A stretch of DNA of 64,000 nucleotides from Diospyros lotus (lineage: Eukaryota > Streptophyta > Magnoliopsida > Ericales > Ebenaceae). Numbering within the stretch: position 1 is the first letter of the stretch; every line of letters begins with the position of its first letter. This document shows, one piece after another, positions 10,627 to 22,059 of this stretch. The position numbers and the translations under genes are program-made. The notes below the pieces were generated by a model. It was given only the letters and a program-made list of their open reading frames with translations, did not search any database and was not told where the DNA came from. The DNA lies in assembly GCF_014633365.1 (NCBI RefSeq), contig NC_068346.1, forward strand, positions 11,987,030-12,051,029. The letters are read 5' to 3'.

Positions 10627-13426
10627 GTAATATCCCATAATTTGAAAATAAATAATAATTATTCAAACTGGTGTTTGAGGACATTATTGAATATTTGAGA
10701 ATTTAAGAGGAATTATTTATTTATGTGGTTTTGAGGAAAATAAGGAATTAAATGTAATTAATTAAATTATTTGGAAATGGTTAATAATTATTAATTAGAG
10801 TATTTGTGGTGATTATTGAATATTTGTGGGTTAAAAGAAAATATTAATTTATTTGGGTATATGGAGATTTAAGAAAATGTGTATTTATGTTATTTTGAGG
10901 AAATAATTATTTATTGGAGAGTATTTAGGAAAATAATAAAATAAATTAATTTAGTGGAATTTTTGAAAAATTCGAGGTATAAGTGTAATAATAGGAATTG
11001 GAGTTTGGGGGTGTATGTGGCATTTTCGGAAGTCAGGAGGTTTAAAGTGTGATTTGCGGAAATGGGCTGGAATTCCTTTAAATTTAATGAGGCGCGCTAT
11101 ATGTTTGAAGGAGTTGGCTGGCGCGGGTGGTCGCGGCTTGCGTGGCAGGCGGCGGGTCGCGGGTTCGATCCCGCAGATGCGCGCGCGAGGCTGAGAAAAT
11201 TTGCTGATTTTTAATCAGCCTTGGGCGTCCAAAAATGACACCATTTTGGACTTGAGGCGGTGGCCTCCTAGCGGCCACCATGTGGCTGCGTTGTGGCCGC
11301 TTGTTTTGGCCAATTTAAGGCCGTTTCTGCCCGATTTTCTTCCAGCAAATGAAGCAGCAATAGAGGAAATTAAATTATGTGAAGAAGAAACGTGAACCAG
11401 CGCTGGAAATGGTGGAAATGGAAAAGAAATTGGGGTTTTAATCAAGTTTTATTGCGATTTAATTAGCCAGGTAAGTAGAGAAGCTAGTACAAAACATTCT
11501 ATACGGTTGGAATTTCGTTTAGAGCCTAATTTTATTAATTTTGGCAAATTATTATGGTGTTACAGTTTGTATAATTTTTACCACTTTGGGACAGAACAAG
11601 CCTAAGGATATCTTCGTTAAGGCAAGTTCTTTATTCCCTCTGCGATGTTCCTTTCGTTGTCAATTTATTTACCCTCCATTCATCTGTTGGGGCTCGTTTA
11701 TTAATTATGAAATTTTGAGTTGTTTGATTTAAATTTAATCTATTAAGCTGGTTTCGAGGATTTTATTAGAGTGATTTAATTTAAAATAATTATGAGACTT
11801 ATTGGGATTTTATTTGTGGTGAGCTGACGTGGGATTTTAGACGGCTAAATTATTTATATTACACGATTAGATTTAATTAATGTGAGCCATGATTTTATTA
11901 ATAGTTATTAAACGTTTTACTTCACAGCGGGAGTGCAAGAAAGGTTAGAAACAACCGTGTAAAGGCAAGCTCCTAACCCTCTCCTCCTATTCTTTAATTC
12001 CTGTGAGAGACTCCATGGTTTCTCGTATTTTACGCCTCCCTTACTATAATTCGGTGCCTAGCATTATTTATTGAGATATTATTCAATTGTTTTAATTTAA
12101 ATTAAATCTGAAACTTTTAGAGTTTTATTTATTGTGTGCCTACGGGGGTTTGTACTGCCCCCAATCCTTTTGGAATGATGCTGAACCCAACTTGGGGACT
12201 AGGTTCCTAGACGTAGGCTTATTGACAATTTTTTTGGGTTTATTTATGGTTCGGTTAGAGTTATCGAGCAGTGGGGCAGGGGTCGACTATTTGGTGACAT
12301 TGGGGTAGACTATTGTACGGCCCTGAAGTGGACCGTCAGGTGGACACTCCTAGTCACTGGCCGTTGATCGGTGCCGGACATTGCTGACTAGCTATGCCAG
12401 TATGTGATTTACTGCATGACTAGTTACATTGTATTACTGTTCATGATTTGATATGCACATGGGTACGAGATGCATGTTGGGATATTCATTTATTGAGTAT
12501 ACTTGGACACGGACATTCTAGCTTGGTTAGGTTGCATCCAACACGTGCATATGCATCGCGTGTGGTTTACTATGTGGGCGAAGCATGGCCTGATGCCTGG
12601 ATTTATGGGCGCTAGTGTAGCACGTTGATGCTCACTATGCCATTGCATTTTTATGTGCATTGCATGGTTACTAGTAGTTATCAGTTCTCGGACGGAAGGA
12701 CCGTTCCGAGGGAGCCTATGGCTCGGGTGTCGGGAGTACCGACACGGACGCATGGGTGACGGGAGCACTGACCCGTGACAGCGCGCGCAGGTTTGTTGGA
12801 GATTTATGTTGCCTTTCAGGGCAGTGGCATGTTGGTATAAGACTTGGGTGCCGTGTGTCTTGTGTAGGCCCCAAGGATCGGTATGTGCTTTCATTATGCT
12901 ATACTTTTGTGTGGTAGCGTCTCATGGCTTGTGTGTGCTTGGAGGTTGGTGTTCTGGGGGAAAACTTATTGGATCTATACAGCCTTCAGCCTTTCTTTCT
13001 TTATGCTTGCTGAGTCTCTCGACTCACTTTGCTTTCCATCATTCCAGGTAGTTGCAGCATGGGCCATGGCAAGGGAGTCAGCTTTTAGCGGTAGAATCGG
13101 TATGGTATACAGGCAGTCCCGTCAATCCCTGTCAACTCTGATGGTTGAGTAGGATTTACTCTATTATTCTTACTGTACCAGGTTATTCCTCGAGTCTCGT
13201 GTATGTCGGCACAGGAGTCTGTATCCATTTATTTATCTTACGACCGTTGTGCTAGCGGGGTACCCCTAATACATGCATGTATATATGGTTTCGCTTTCGT
13301 TGATTTAAATCTTGTGTATGCATGCCAGGGTAGTTTTTGTCTTGTGTGTCTCATTCTTTTCCCTTCCATAGGCGCTCCCGTTCGGATAGTCCAGGTGGCT
13401 GGGATATTCGGGCGGGGGTGCTTACA
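10627..13426 (+). mobile_element. Solo LTR (Ty3/gypsy Tekay-like), inserted in transposase gene
   Basis: The 2800-bp unit runs from TGTAATATCCC to GGGGGTGCTTACA, with a perfect CCTAC duplication at 10622-10626 and 13427-13431. Its end (GGGCGGGGGTGCTTACA) and several internal blocks match the LTR of the gypsy element at 55662-57922, so the two are related families. It holds a tRNA-like GGGTTCGATCCC motif at about 11160 and the palindromic GAGTC...GACTC module at 13005-13050. No internal region or primer site remains. Long frames inside (for example around 12806-13152) have no recognisable domain. Confidence 0.92.
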
Positions 13427-13990
13427 CCTACTGAGTCAAAAGTTAGGAAACATTTTGATGAAAAGTTTTCATGTTTTGCAGCAGATTGTTGTAATGTTCG
13501 ACTTGGGTTGGCATCTGATGGGTTCAATCCATTTGGTAATATGAGTAGTACTTATAGCATGTGGGCAATAATTCTTATGCCATATAATTTACCACCATGG
13601 AAGTGTATGAAAGAGCAATTTTTCATGTTATCTTTGTTTTCCCAGTAAAGCTCTAGGGAAGGACATTGACATATACATGCAACCATTGATTGATGATTTG
13701 AAATATTTATGGGATGTTGGACTAAGTACTTATGATGCTGCCTCAGGAGAGCGATTTAACAAATTTTTTTCTTTTTTTGCATAAGGTTGCTGAAGATGCA
13801 AGTACTTCATAAGATTGAGTTGAATGGAATTCGTGCATCATGTGGGTATACTTTTGGCAAATGATATTATGTATCTGTGTTGACGTTGTTATCTGTGTTG
13901 ACGACTTGAACATTGAGACGTTGAAATGGTCATTGGTGTGTTTTAATGACTTGAACATTTGTAAATATTAATGTGTTTATATTTTTCTTC
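13427..13990 (+). pseudogene. CACTA transposase, part 3 (Tnp2 core, internally deleted)
   Basis: The translation reads E-S-K-V-R-K-H-F-D, then N-V-R-L-G-L-A-S-D-G-F-N-P-F-G and Y-N-L-P-P-W-K-C-M-K, highly conserved in Tnp2 transposases, followed by Q-P-L-I-D-D-L-K and a Y-D-A motif. After a T-run near 13765 the sequence jumps to a short tail and stop, so most of the catalytic C-terminal half is absent. It is the 3' remnant of the same gene as 7298-7453 and 10154-10626. Intact relatives are roughly a thousand residues; little more than a quarter of that remains here. Confidence 0.85.
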
Positions 13991-14119
13991 TTTTGTGCAT
14001 TTTTGTTTAAATTTCAATGGAATTTATGTTTATATTAATACAGGTTAAATATAATGACGAAAATATAGAATCATTGCAAAATAGGTCTTTCATTCGATTA
14101 GAAACATAATTAAAAGGTT

Positions 14120-14686
14120 TTTCATGCCACAAAAAAGGAAAACGTAGTAAAAAAAATTTATTAGCAACATTTGCTATGTTTTTTATTGGAACGTAGCTAA
14201 ACATATTTTTCACGATAATTTTGAAAATGTAACTAAAAGTTTTAGCCAATTTTGGCAACAATTTTCTCTAGCTATGGACAACGGAAAAAAAAATGTAGCT
14301 AAATATTAATGTAATGCGACTAGTTTTTTACTACATTTTTTGTGACATTTAAAAAACATAGCTAAAAGTTCGTGACGATTCTAAAAACATAGCTAAAATT
14401 TTTACTACGTTCAGAAAAATTGTAGCTAAAAGTTCTAGCTACGTTTCTAAAAATAATAATTAAAAGTTATAGCTACGTTTCAAAAAATCATAACTAAAAG
14501 TTATAGCTACATTTCCAAAATCATCGCGAAAAAATTATGTAAGGCGACGTTTAATGACTTTTTGCGACGGGGCTTTTGCTACGTTTCTAGTGATGTTTTA
14601 GAAACGTAGCTAAAATCTTTTAATGACGTTTCTTGAACTTTTGGTTATGAAAATTTTCGTAACAAAAAGTAATATTTCTTGCAGTG
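14120..14686. repeat. CACTA right subterminal repeat array
   Basis: At least ten copies of a TAGCTACGTTTY / AAACRTAGCTA motif, both orientations, mirror the left array. Copies differ by a few bases, which indicates age. The array ends in the right terminal repeat and the ACT flank. Confidence 0.85.
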
Positions 14687-14689
14687 ACT

Positions 14690-15666
14690 TCCTTTTGATA
14701 TGTCCCAACTTGCCACAATAGTGACACTTTATAACCTTGTTCTTTCCTTTTGACTTGCTTTAATTTTTATCTCTACCTTTTGGACCCTTGCTTTTACTTC
14801 TTCCCCTATTCTCAGCAAACAAAACCTTAGGTTACGTTCTTTTTACTTTTCAATTTTTAATTTTGAGTTTTTGAATTCATTTTTAGTTTTTTGTTTTAAT
14901 AATCTATTTTTAGAAATTTGAAAACGCTTTATTTTTGTCATTTTGAAAAACTATTTCTTAAAACAGAAAATTAGAAAACGCTTTCTCTTTAAAATTTTGA
15001 AAATAATTTTTTAATAATATTTTATTCAATAAATTTGATTATTCAGTAAATTAGAAATATTTAATGTTAATATATTATTAAAAATATATATACATTTTAA
15101 AGTTAAAGAATTTTGTAATATTTTTTCCCATTACAATAATAAAATATGAATGAATAAATAAATAAATAAATGTGTTTTGAGTTTAAAGTTTATTTTGGAT
15201 GAAAACACTTAAAACAACTTTTTATCGTTTTGAGTTTTCTTTACAATTTTTTTTTTGTTTTCAAAAATGCATTTTTAAAAACAGTAAAGAGAACGTATTT
15301 TCATTATTTTAGAAAATAAGAAACTAAAAATGACTTGAAAACAACAAAGAGAATGCCGTCTTAGATTTTAATGAAGTTTGAGACTTTCTCCTTATCTCTT
15401 CACTAATAATTGTTAAACAACACCTTGAAATTCACTCAAGTGATCACTAATAGGGCACCCTTCCTTGTATTTCAAACTCATTTACTTCTTGATAAAAAAA
15501 AAAAATCTTATTATTGATTTTTCAAGTATACAAAAATTCAAGTTTATCCCACAAGGTAGGTTGTGCATCTCATCACAAATATGGTTAAAGACATTGTCAT
15601 CTACCCATTCTTTAATGTAGCCACAAACTTGTGCTTGCTCAAATTTCCAATCTTCATTAGACTTAG
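14690..15666 (-). pseudogene. Ty1/copia gag, central and zinc-knuckle part
   Basis: On the minus strand, 15666 to 15364 gives copia gag sequence (W-K-F-E-Q-A-Q-V-C-G-Y-I then W-V-D-D-N, later I-S-D-H-L-S-E-F-Q). 14829 to 14690 gives E-N-R-G-R-S-K-S-K-G-P-K-G-R-D and the knuckle C-H-Y-C-G-K-L-G-H, whose last cysteine is completed by sequence beyond the CACTA element. A MITE (14830-15360) separates the two pieces. Gag forms the virus-like particle core of such elements. Stops and a shift near 15495 (A-run) make it non-functional. Confidence 0.85.
14830..15360. mobile_element. MITE, Tourist/PIF-Harbinger-like, copy 1
   Basis: The 531-bp AT-rich element has TTA on both sides (14827-14829, 15361-15363) and imperfect terminal inverted repeats: GGTTACGTTCTTTTT at the left, GACGGCATTCTCTTT at the right on the reverse strand. 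It splits a copia gag frame that is continuous across it. A second copy is at 26793-27317; shared interior motifs include TGTGTTTTGAGTTTAAAG. The 3-bp TTA duplication points to PIF/Harbinger; the divergent ends leave some doubt about superfamily. Confidence 0.75.
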
Positions 15667-18252
15667 TGTAATACTCGAGAAATTTTGATTAATTAAAAAG
15701 AAACAATTTATTAGAGAAATCGGATTTCAGAGAAAATTGGTATCTGAATAGCCCAAAAAATTGACCAAATCGACTGCCGAGAGTGCCCTGGAGCCGAGAT
15801 GCCAAAGGAAAATGATGTGGAATTAACAAGCACCCCGAGATAGGATTTATGGTGCCGAAAAAAATTGGATCGGGAACAGTTTTCGGTACAGCAAAAATGC
15901 AGTTGCCAATTAGGCTGCAATACCAAATTGTTATAGACGACTTCCCGAAAGTCAACGGAAGTTTGAAGAGGCTTCAGTTTTTCATAAGAAACAACCCTTC
16001 AGTGGTTTCAGGAAGAAACGAAGAGGTTTAAGGCCAAAACGAAGATTCGGGCCTAAGTGTAATTTCTTAATTTTGTCGGAGGGAGGTCGAAATGATATTT
16101 TTTCGGAATCTTTGGGGATGCAATAAAAGTATAAAACTTATAGGTCGCAATGGCAGTATTGGGAAACTTAAGGGCTTCAAGGAAAGGACTAAAAGTTCAA
16201 ATGAGAAAAGATATGGGTCAAAATGCAATTTTTAAAAGTTGAGGATGGAGCAAATCTGCCATGGCCGACCATGCTTTCTCTACCACCTCCCATCACCGAA
16301 TTCGGTGGTGAGAGACTCGAGGAAAGTGGCCTAGGATGCTCTTGGGTCGAGCTTAGGGCGACATTGGCCAAGATGATGACCAATTTTGCATGATTTTTGG
16401 CCTTTTGTGGATGAAATTTCAATACGTTGAATCCGTGTTTGGTGGCATTTTTGGACTAATCTGGGGCAGGTAGAAGCCTCAGGGAGGTTGGATTGACCAA
16501 CCATGAGCATTTGGAGGGTCGGGGTTGCCTATAAATAGAGGTTTTTGAATTAGCCGAAGAGAGTGAAAAATTAAACTCTCAGATCTGAGAGTTTGGGAAA
16601 AAATTGAGAGCAACGGATAAAGGGCTTTTGTTCCCCATGTCCAGAGGATCATTCCTGTGAATTTTGAGCAATTTTCGTTGAGAGATGAAGGAGATATGGA
16701 GCTTCGTCGGAAAAATGAGCTTCACCGGAAAATAGTTTCGAGTAGTCTGAAAATAGCTCTGTTTGTGGGATTTTTTGGTATCATCTTGTAGAGGATGAAA
16801 AGAGGAAACTGTAGGTTCAAACAGGAGGTCAATTAGAGGTCGAATGAAAGAGATATGGCCATTAAACCGAAGACAACGCACCAATCTGGCGAGCTGAAGG
16901 TTGAAGAAGACCGGCGCGTGGGGAACACGTGCCAGCTGGGCCCCGCGAGTGGAGGCACGTGGAGCACCTTGTTTGGGTGAGTTCGGGCGCGTCCGAGCTC
17001 AAAAAATTCTAAAAAAAATTGATAAATTCCTCTAAAACTGAGATCTAGGTCCTGTAAAAAAAGATTTGAATTTGGAGTTCTATAGGTCTCGATTCTAGCA
17101 TCAAATTACCTCGTTTTGCGTGAAAACGCACCATCCGGGTAAGTCCAGTATTTTTCCCTTGAAGTTTAAAGTCTATTATGAATTGTTGTGAAGATAGATT
17201 TGAGAAAATAATTTCGATGTATTTATTGGGATTTTCATAAGGAAAAATGAAGGAAAATGAAAGAAAATAGGAAATAAATGGAATATTGAGATATTTAGTA
17301 ATAAAATATCATTTTTATGTTCGAGGTAAATGAGATAATGTGATTGGTGCAACTTTCGAGAGTTGGCACTAGAATCGAGAAGGGGCACGCATATCGAGGC
17401 GATGCACGCTTTTTAAGAAAATGCGAGTTTATCTCAAAAGGTGAGTTGTTTTATTCTAAGTATGATTTGGTGAGTGGTTTTCTCACAAGAAGTTATAATT
17501 ATGATATGACTATTTATATGCATGCTATTTATGAATGTAATGTTTATTTTATCATATTGCATTGAAAGTCGTGTTAATTATATAGTATGATATTATTGTC
17601 ATATTGATATCTGTGCATGGGAATGGGATGTCGCCCCCAGAGTGTAACCGTAATTCCCCAAAGGCGTTGAGGGAATAACGTTAGGCTTATCCTACAGAAG
17701 TTCGGGATTTGCCTAGGATTCCTAGCCGAGCTTGCGAGCCAGGGAAGTTACACTAAGGGAAAATGTTGTTTCATGTTATTACAGCATGCATTCGTATATA
17801 TGTTTTGGACCCTCACTAGAAGTTTCATCTTCTAATGGTTATGCACTTGGAACATTCGACGTTCCAGTTTAGTCTTGCAGTTTAGATAAAGAGCAGGTTG
17901 AGATGAGACGGTACGTGATGGCGTGGCCAATGGACTCAGCAAGCTGATTTGGATATGTTTTAGCTTATGCTTTAATGAGTTGAGATATAGCAATGTATTT
18001 ATGTACTTCTGTATTAAGAATATGGTGTTAATGTATGGTACGGATTCTTATACTGTTATAAAGTGAAATTGATTATGTACCATATCAGGTTTCGATTTTA
18101 GCTTCCGCATTTATGATGATTACCTGTCTTGGCTTATCGGTTCTTATTTAGTATGTCGGGAAGGTAAAACGGGATTGTCGGAAATAGTTTAAAAAAAAAA
18201 ATATTCCTGAAATTCCTAAGTTATTTAACGCTCGGAAAAGCTGGGCGTTACA
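15667..18252 (+). repeat. 5' LTR of the 9.8-kb retrotransposon
   Basis: 2586 bp, from TGTAATACTCGAG to CTGGGCGTTACA. A GTAAGT donor-like site occurs near 17140 (CCGGGTAAGTCC). Confidence 0.92.
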
Positions 18253-18254
18253 GT

Positions 18255-18266
18255 TGGTATCAGAGC
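18255..18266 (+). other. Primer-binding site (initiator tRNA-Met)
   Basis: TGGTATCAGAGC, complementary to the 3' end of plant initiator tRNA-Met, lies two bases after the 5' LTR. Confidence 0.9.
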
Positions 18267-20600
18267 ATAATTGTTAAAGACATAGGAAATGTCTAAGCCT
18301 TGAGTGACTCTAGTATGGTCGATATTAGAGCGAACCTAAGGAAAAGGTCGCAGATGGCTAGATAAGCAAAGCCACTGTAAGATTTGGGTATTGACGGTTA
18401 CTAGATAAGTGTTGTGTAGTGGAAGTGCATGTCTAGGAAAGTTCTGGCTAAGTAAAGACTTGGTACTTAAGTGTGTCCGTTTGTGACTCACCTCTCTTTC
18501 CTGGGAACTTACCTGGTGTACTATTCACGAGCAGACACTATTTCAGTAGACGACTACTATTCTCGATGAATAGTAGAATGCCTGATAGAAGCTAGCGCAA
18601 GATTAATCTGATGGCCTAGTTATCAAGATTAAAGATCGAAGGATAAGGATTTTCAAGGATCATTTAGCATCTCGAAAATATAATGTAAGGATAAGGGATT
18701 CATCGGATTGGATCGAACAAGAGGCTAAATATGGCCAAATGATGGCATGTGAACGCATCAATTAATGAACTGAAGATGGTGCAACCAATGTGACTCGCGA
18801 AGACGAGATAAAGAAACCCTAGCAGCGTGGCGACACAGCTGGATGGGTGTTCACAGTGACAGATCTAGATCTAGGGACCAAGGCAGATGGCTTGTAATGA
18901 GCTTATGATCAATGTACCGGAGAAGCTTATAGGCTGTCTCGCGGTATGGGTTTGGGACCCAGGATCTAAGTTGCTTAGTGAACTGCCAAGGAGACGATCA
19001 GATGCTGAAAATCTCGGGCAAAACATTAGAGTTTGTACCTTGTAGAGAATTCCAAGTTCCAATGGTCTAAGATGCGAGGTGTACCACTAGTTGTTGTTGA
19101 CCGAGGCCGGAAGCCTAGGAAATTAACCTAAGGTAAGATGAGTTGAATATGGACCGAGTGTCCTATTTAAAGGATTACATCGAGGTTCGTGGTCACCTTT
19201 GGGAATGATGACACGACAAGGAATGGGAGGCTCGAGGGCCTAGAATGAATATTCTTGCAGAAGAAGTTGGACTCATGGCAGCAACAAGGAATGATGGCTC
19301 TAAGATGGCTACGACGAGACCGTGCAATTTTCACCCAGGACGTACCCATGTGAGGGTCAATGTATGATGTAGGCGTAAGCCTACTAGGTGGTCGAGGTGA
19401 TGATGACAGTTTGTGTGCTGGCTGACGGTAAATGTAGTGCATAGGAAGAACTAATTTAATGGTCGGGTGCCGATAGTCAACTGGATCTGAAGAACGAAAT
19501 GCGAGAGTTAGTGGATTCCCGGTAAATAAGATTTCAGGTAGTGGAGCATGGCTAGTCTAAAATCTTGAGTTGTGAGATGGCAACCTTGGTTCAAGGTAGA
19601 GATCGGGTACCAAAAAGGAAAGAATTAATTGATATGTCGTATTGATCGAAAAAGAAATGATAAGGACCCTTAGTTAACAACGGTTGTGACTACGATTCAG
19701 TGTGCCTAGGGAATCAGGTAGAGTTGTCGGTAGTCAACCCGATAAAGTGCAATTGATGAATGGTAGATTGAGAGCCATGATAGTTAAGGAAATTGAGTTC
19801 ACAAAAAGTGATTAGAACTAGATATTGTAAATCTGATTCAGGATTTTCGGAGATAAAGTGATTTGAGATTCTTGAGGAATTTCTTGAGGATCTAGGGATT
19901 TGTAATGGAACTTTAGGGTTTCATGAAGAAATCCAGTAAGGATTGGATGACGGGATCGAGGAAATCAAGTGATGGCAGATATGCCGAGATGACGAGTCAC
20001 AGTAGGGGAAGTTGCAGACCTAAATCGATTAAGCGATCCGAGATTTTCAAATTTTAAAGAATGGAACTCTCATATGGCTAAGATGGTTAGTCTAGCCCTG
20101 GTAAGTAAATTGAGAGATGTATAGCTAGACAATCATTAAAATGATGTCAGCAAGTTATGAAAATAAAGAGCCTATTGATATGAGGTATAGGCACTTGCGA
20201 TCAATGAAAAACTGTAAGAAAAATATCAGAATATATTCTCGAAAGATTTAACGGGATTATTTTTAATGATGAAATTGCCAATAATAGCTTGAGGTTATTG
20301 GATGCTTAGCTATGGGTGACTTGATTAAGAATGTAAATTATCAGGTGATAATTAAGAGATGATGTTTTTATCTCGAGTTGATGAGTTATTAAAACAGCTG
20401 CAAGAGGCTAAGATGTTTTATGATCAACATGCAATCGAGAATAAGGGAATGAAACGTTAAAAGTACCAAAGCATAATATTCATTCCATATGTTCAAACGG
20501 TTACAGGAAATCAAGCCGTACAATTACTTAAAGGAAAAAGGCAAAAAAACTGATGATGATGCCAATGCTCAGTGAGGATAACGGTTACCAAACACAACAG
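18267..20600 (+). other. Retrotransposon interior of unknown content
   Basis: About 2.3 kb with moderate GC where gag and protease would be expected. I find no zinc knuckle, no D-T/S-G protease motif and no long open frame. A short plus-strand frame near 20350-20460 (D-E-L-L-K-Q-L-Q-E-A-K) is unrecognised. This may be heavily mutated gag-pol or unrelated filler. Confidence 0.5.
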
Positions 20601-20634
20601 CGCCTAACTCATCGATGTCATCTGGGGGTGGCAT

Positions 20635-21118
20635 CTAGCTACTATTAGCTTCATCGGGGAAAGGTGGAAGAGTAGTCTCTGAGAAACCAGGATAAGGGGC
20701 ATCATTTGGAATGATAGGAAGATCGAAATTCCAGCTCGGGTTTTGATCAGGTTGAGGAGTAGGCTGGGGATGTGAAGAATAATATGCCAATAGTAAATCC
20801 TGCAAGTAAGCTCGATAAGCTTGCAACTCACTAACCTGCTGCTGAAGAGCAAGAATGTGAGCTACACAACCATAGACAGGATCTTGGAGCCGAGCTAAAG
20901 CCTCAATGGTAAGTGAAACGGCTGCCTCAGACCGGTCTCTTGCCGGAAGTCGGTACAGAAGGAGGGAAGCATTATTAACACCAAAAACTCTGTTGATAGA
21001 AGAAAAGTCAATAGCTCATTCCTCGTGGCTGAAGTACAGGGCAAAGAAACACCGTGAAGGGCATTGGGCATGCAAGACTATGCAGGCACCACACCGACGA
21101 CGGGGTCTTGGTATGTTG
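20635..21118 (-). pseudogene. LOB-domain (LBD) transcription factor pseudogene, antisense in retrotransposon
   Basis: The minus strand from about 21118 reads one LOB domain in a single frame: the cysteine block C-G-A-C-x6-C-P-S-R-C, then F-F-A-L-Y-F-S-H-E-E, a stop codon, I-N-R-V-F-G-V-N-N-A-S in place of the usual G-A-S motif, R-S-E-A-A-V-S, A-R-L-Q-D-P-V-Y-G-C-V-A-H and the leucine-rich L-A-L-Q-Q-Q-V-S-E-L-Q-A-Y. A proline-rich tail follows and ends at 20635. No frameshift and no intron interrupt it; the TGA after H-E-E is the only stop. The domain wording differs from the LBD29-like copy at 5797, so the two are not recent duplicates. Its orientation is opposite to the host retrotransposon. 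Which LBD class it came from is uncertain. Confidence 0.85.
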
Positions 21119-21119
21119 C

Positions 21120-21790
21120 GCCTTAACATGATAGATCTGGATCTGGAAAAATCTAAATAAATCAGATGTGGGTCGAATCTAAATGGATGGATCAAAATAG
21201 ATATGGGTCAGATCTAATGGGTCAAATCAAGAATGGGTCGAACTTGAAACTGGCCAAGTCGGGTCGGGTCGGGTCGGATTGACCCGGATCTGACAGCAAC
21301 GGCAAGGACGACGGCAGGCGCGGTGGCGGCCGAGGGGTGCCGAGCCAGGGCTGATGGCTGTGAAATGAGGCTGGCGACGGTGACGTGCCAGATCTGGCCG
21401 ACGGAGGGCCGATTGGGCCTTCGGAGGAGACGATCGGCTACTGGGGCACGGGAAGCCGCGCGGTGTTCGTGGCTAATGGCGGAGCAGGCGCCAGTGGTTG
21501 CAGAGGAGGCGGTAGCGGCTGTCGAAGGTGGTGGCGACGCTGGAAGGCGGCAGCAGCAGGCGGCGGTTCGCGTAGGGTCGGTGCGTCGCAGAGGAAGGAA
21601 GGAAGGAGAAGAAGAAGAAGAAGAAAAAAGAAGAAGAAAAAGAAAAGAAAAGGAAAATAAAAGAAAGAAATGAAAAAAAAAAAGGAGAAGAAAAATAAAA
21701 TTTTCTTCCTTATGGGAAAATGTGTTTTATTATTCTGGAGATTTTGGCAAGAAGAAAATATATATATATATATATATCCGGACGCACGAA
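21120..21790. other. GC-rich and purine-rich segment upstream of antisense LOB copy
   Basis: Contains repeated GGGTC words (21180-21290, including GGGTCGGGTCGGGTCGG), a GC-rich stretch (21290-21600), an AAG-rich run (21600-21700) and a (TA)n run near 21760. Open frames here are low-complexity. It may be the former 5' flank of the antisense LOB-domain gene, carried in with it. Confidence 0.45.
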
Positions 21791-22059
21791 AGTCGAGTTC
21801 AGGGCTTTTTAGGTATTTATAGTTCCGACCCTATATTTCAAAACATGGAACAACGTGAGGTTTGAAATGAAATTTTTACGAACCAGATTTCAAAATAAAA
21901 TGCTAAGATGTTTTGACAAAGTTGTTTTCAGAAGGCAATGATGGGACACTTTGTAATAATTTTGTCCACAATAGGACTCATGAGAAGATTCTAATAAGAA
22001 TAATTTACCGGGTGCAATAAGAGTTTATGATAGCTCAAAGGATCGAGTTGTATGATTAG

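Larger units (their letters stand above)
183..14686 (+). mobile_element. CACTA (En/Spm) DNA transposon, degenerate, with nested insertions
   Basis: Termini match CACTA elements: the left end reads CATTACAAGAAGTATGAC and the right end, reverse-complemented, CACTGCAAGAAATATTAC, identical at 14 of 18 positions. A 3-bp duplication ACT lies at 180-182 and 14687-14689, the size expected for this superfamily. Both ends carry dense subterminal copies of a TAGCTACRTTTT-like motif in both orientations, typical transposase-binding arrays. The interior has pieces of a Tnp2-type transposase (7298-7453, 10154-10626, 13427 to about 13990). About 8.35 kb of the span is three solo LTRs; without them the element is about 6.1 kb. 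It also holds a gypsy fragment and an LBD29-like pseudogene. The element lies inside a minus-strand copia gag. It cannot encode a working transposase. Confidence in the boundaries is high because removal restores the host reading frame. Confidence 0.9.

Noticed and set aside
11150..11175. A tRNA gene
   Set aside because: The T-arm-like word is present, but I could not fold an acceptor stem or anticodon arm around it.
21240..21275. GGGTC repeats as telomeric sequence
   Set aside because: The plant telomere unit is TTTAGGG; this is a short GGGTC run in a GC-rich patch.
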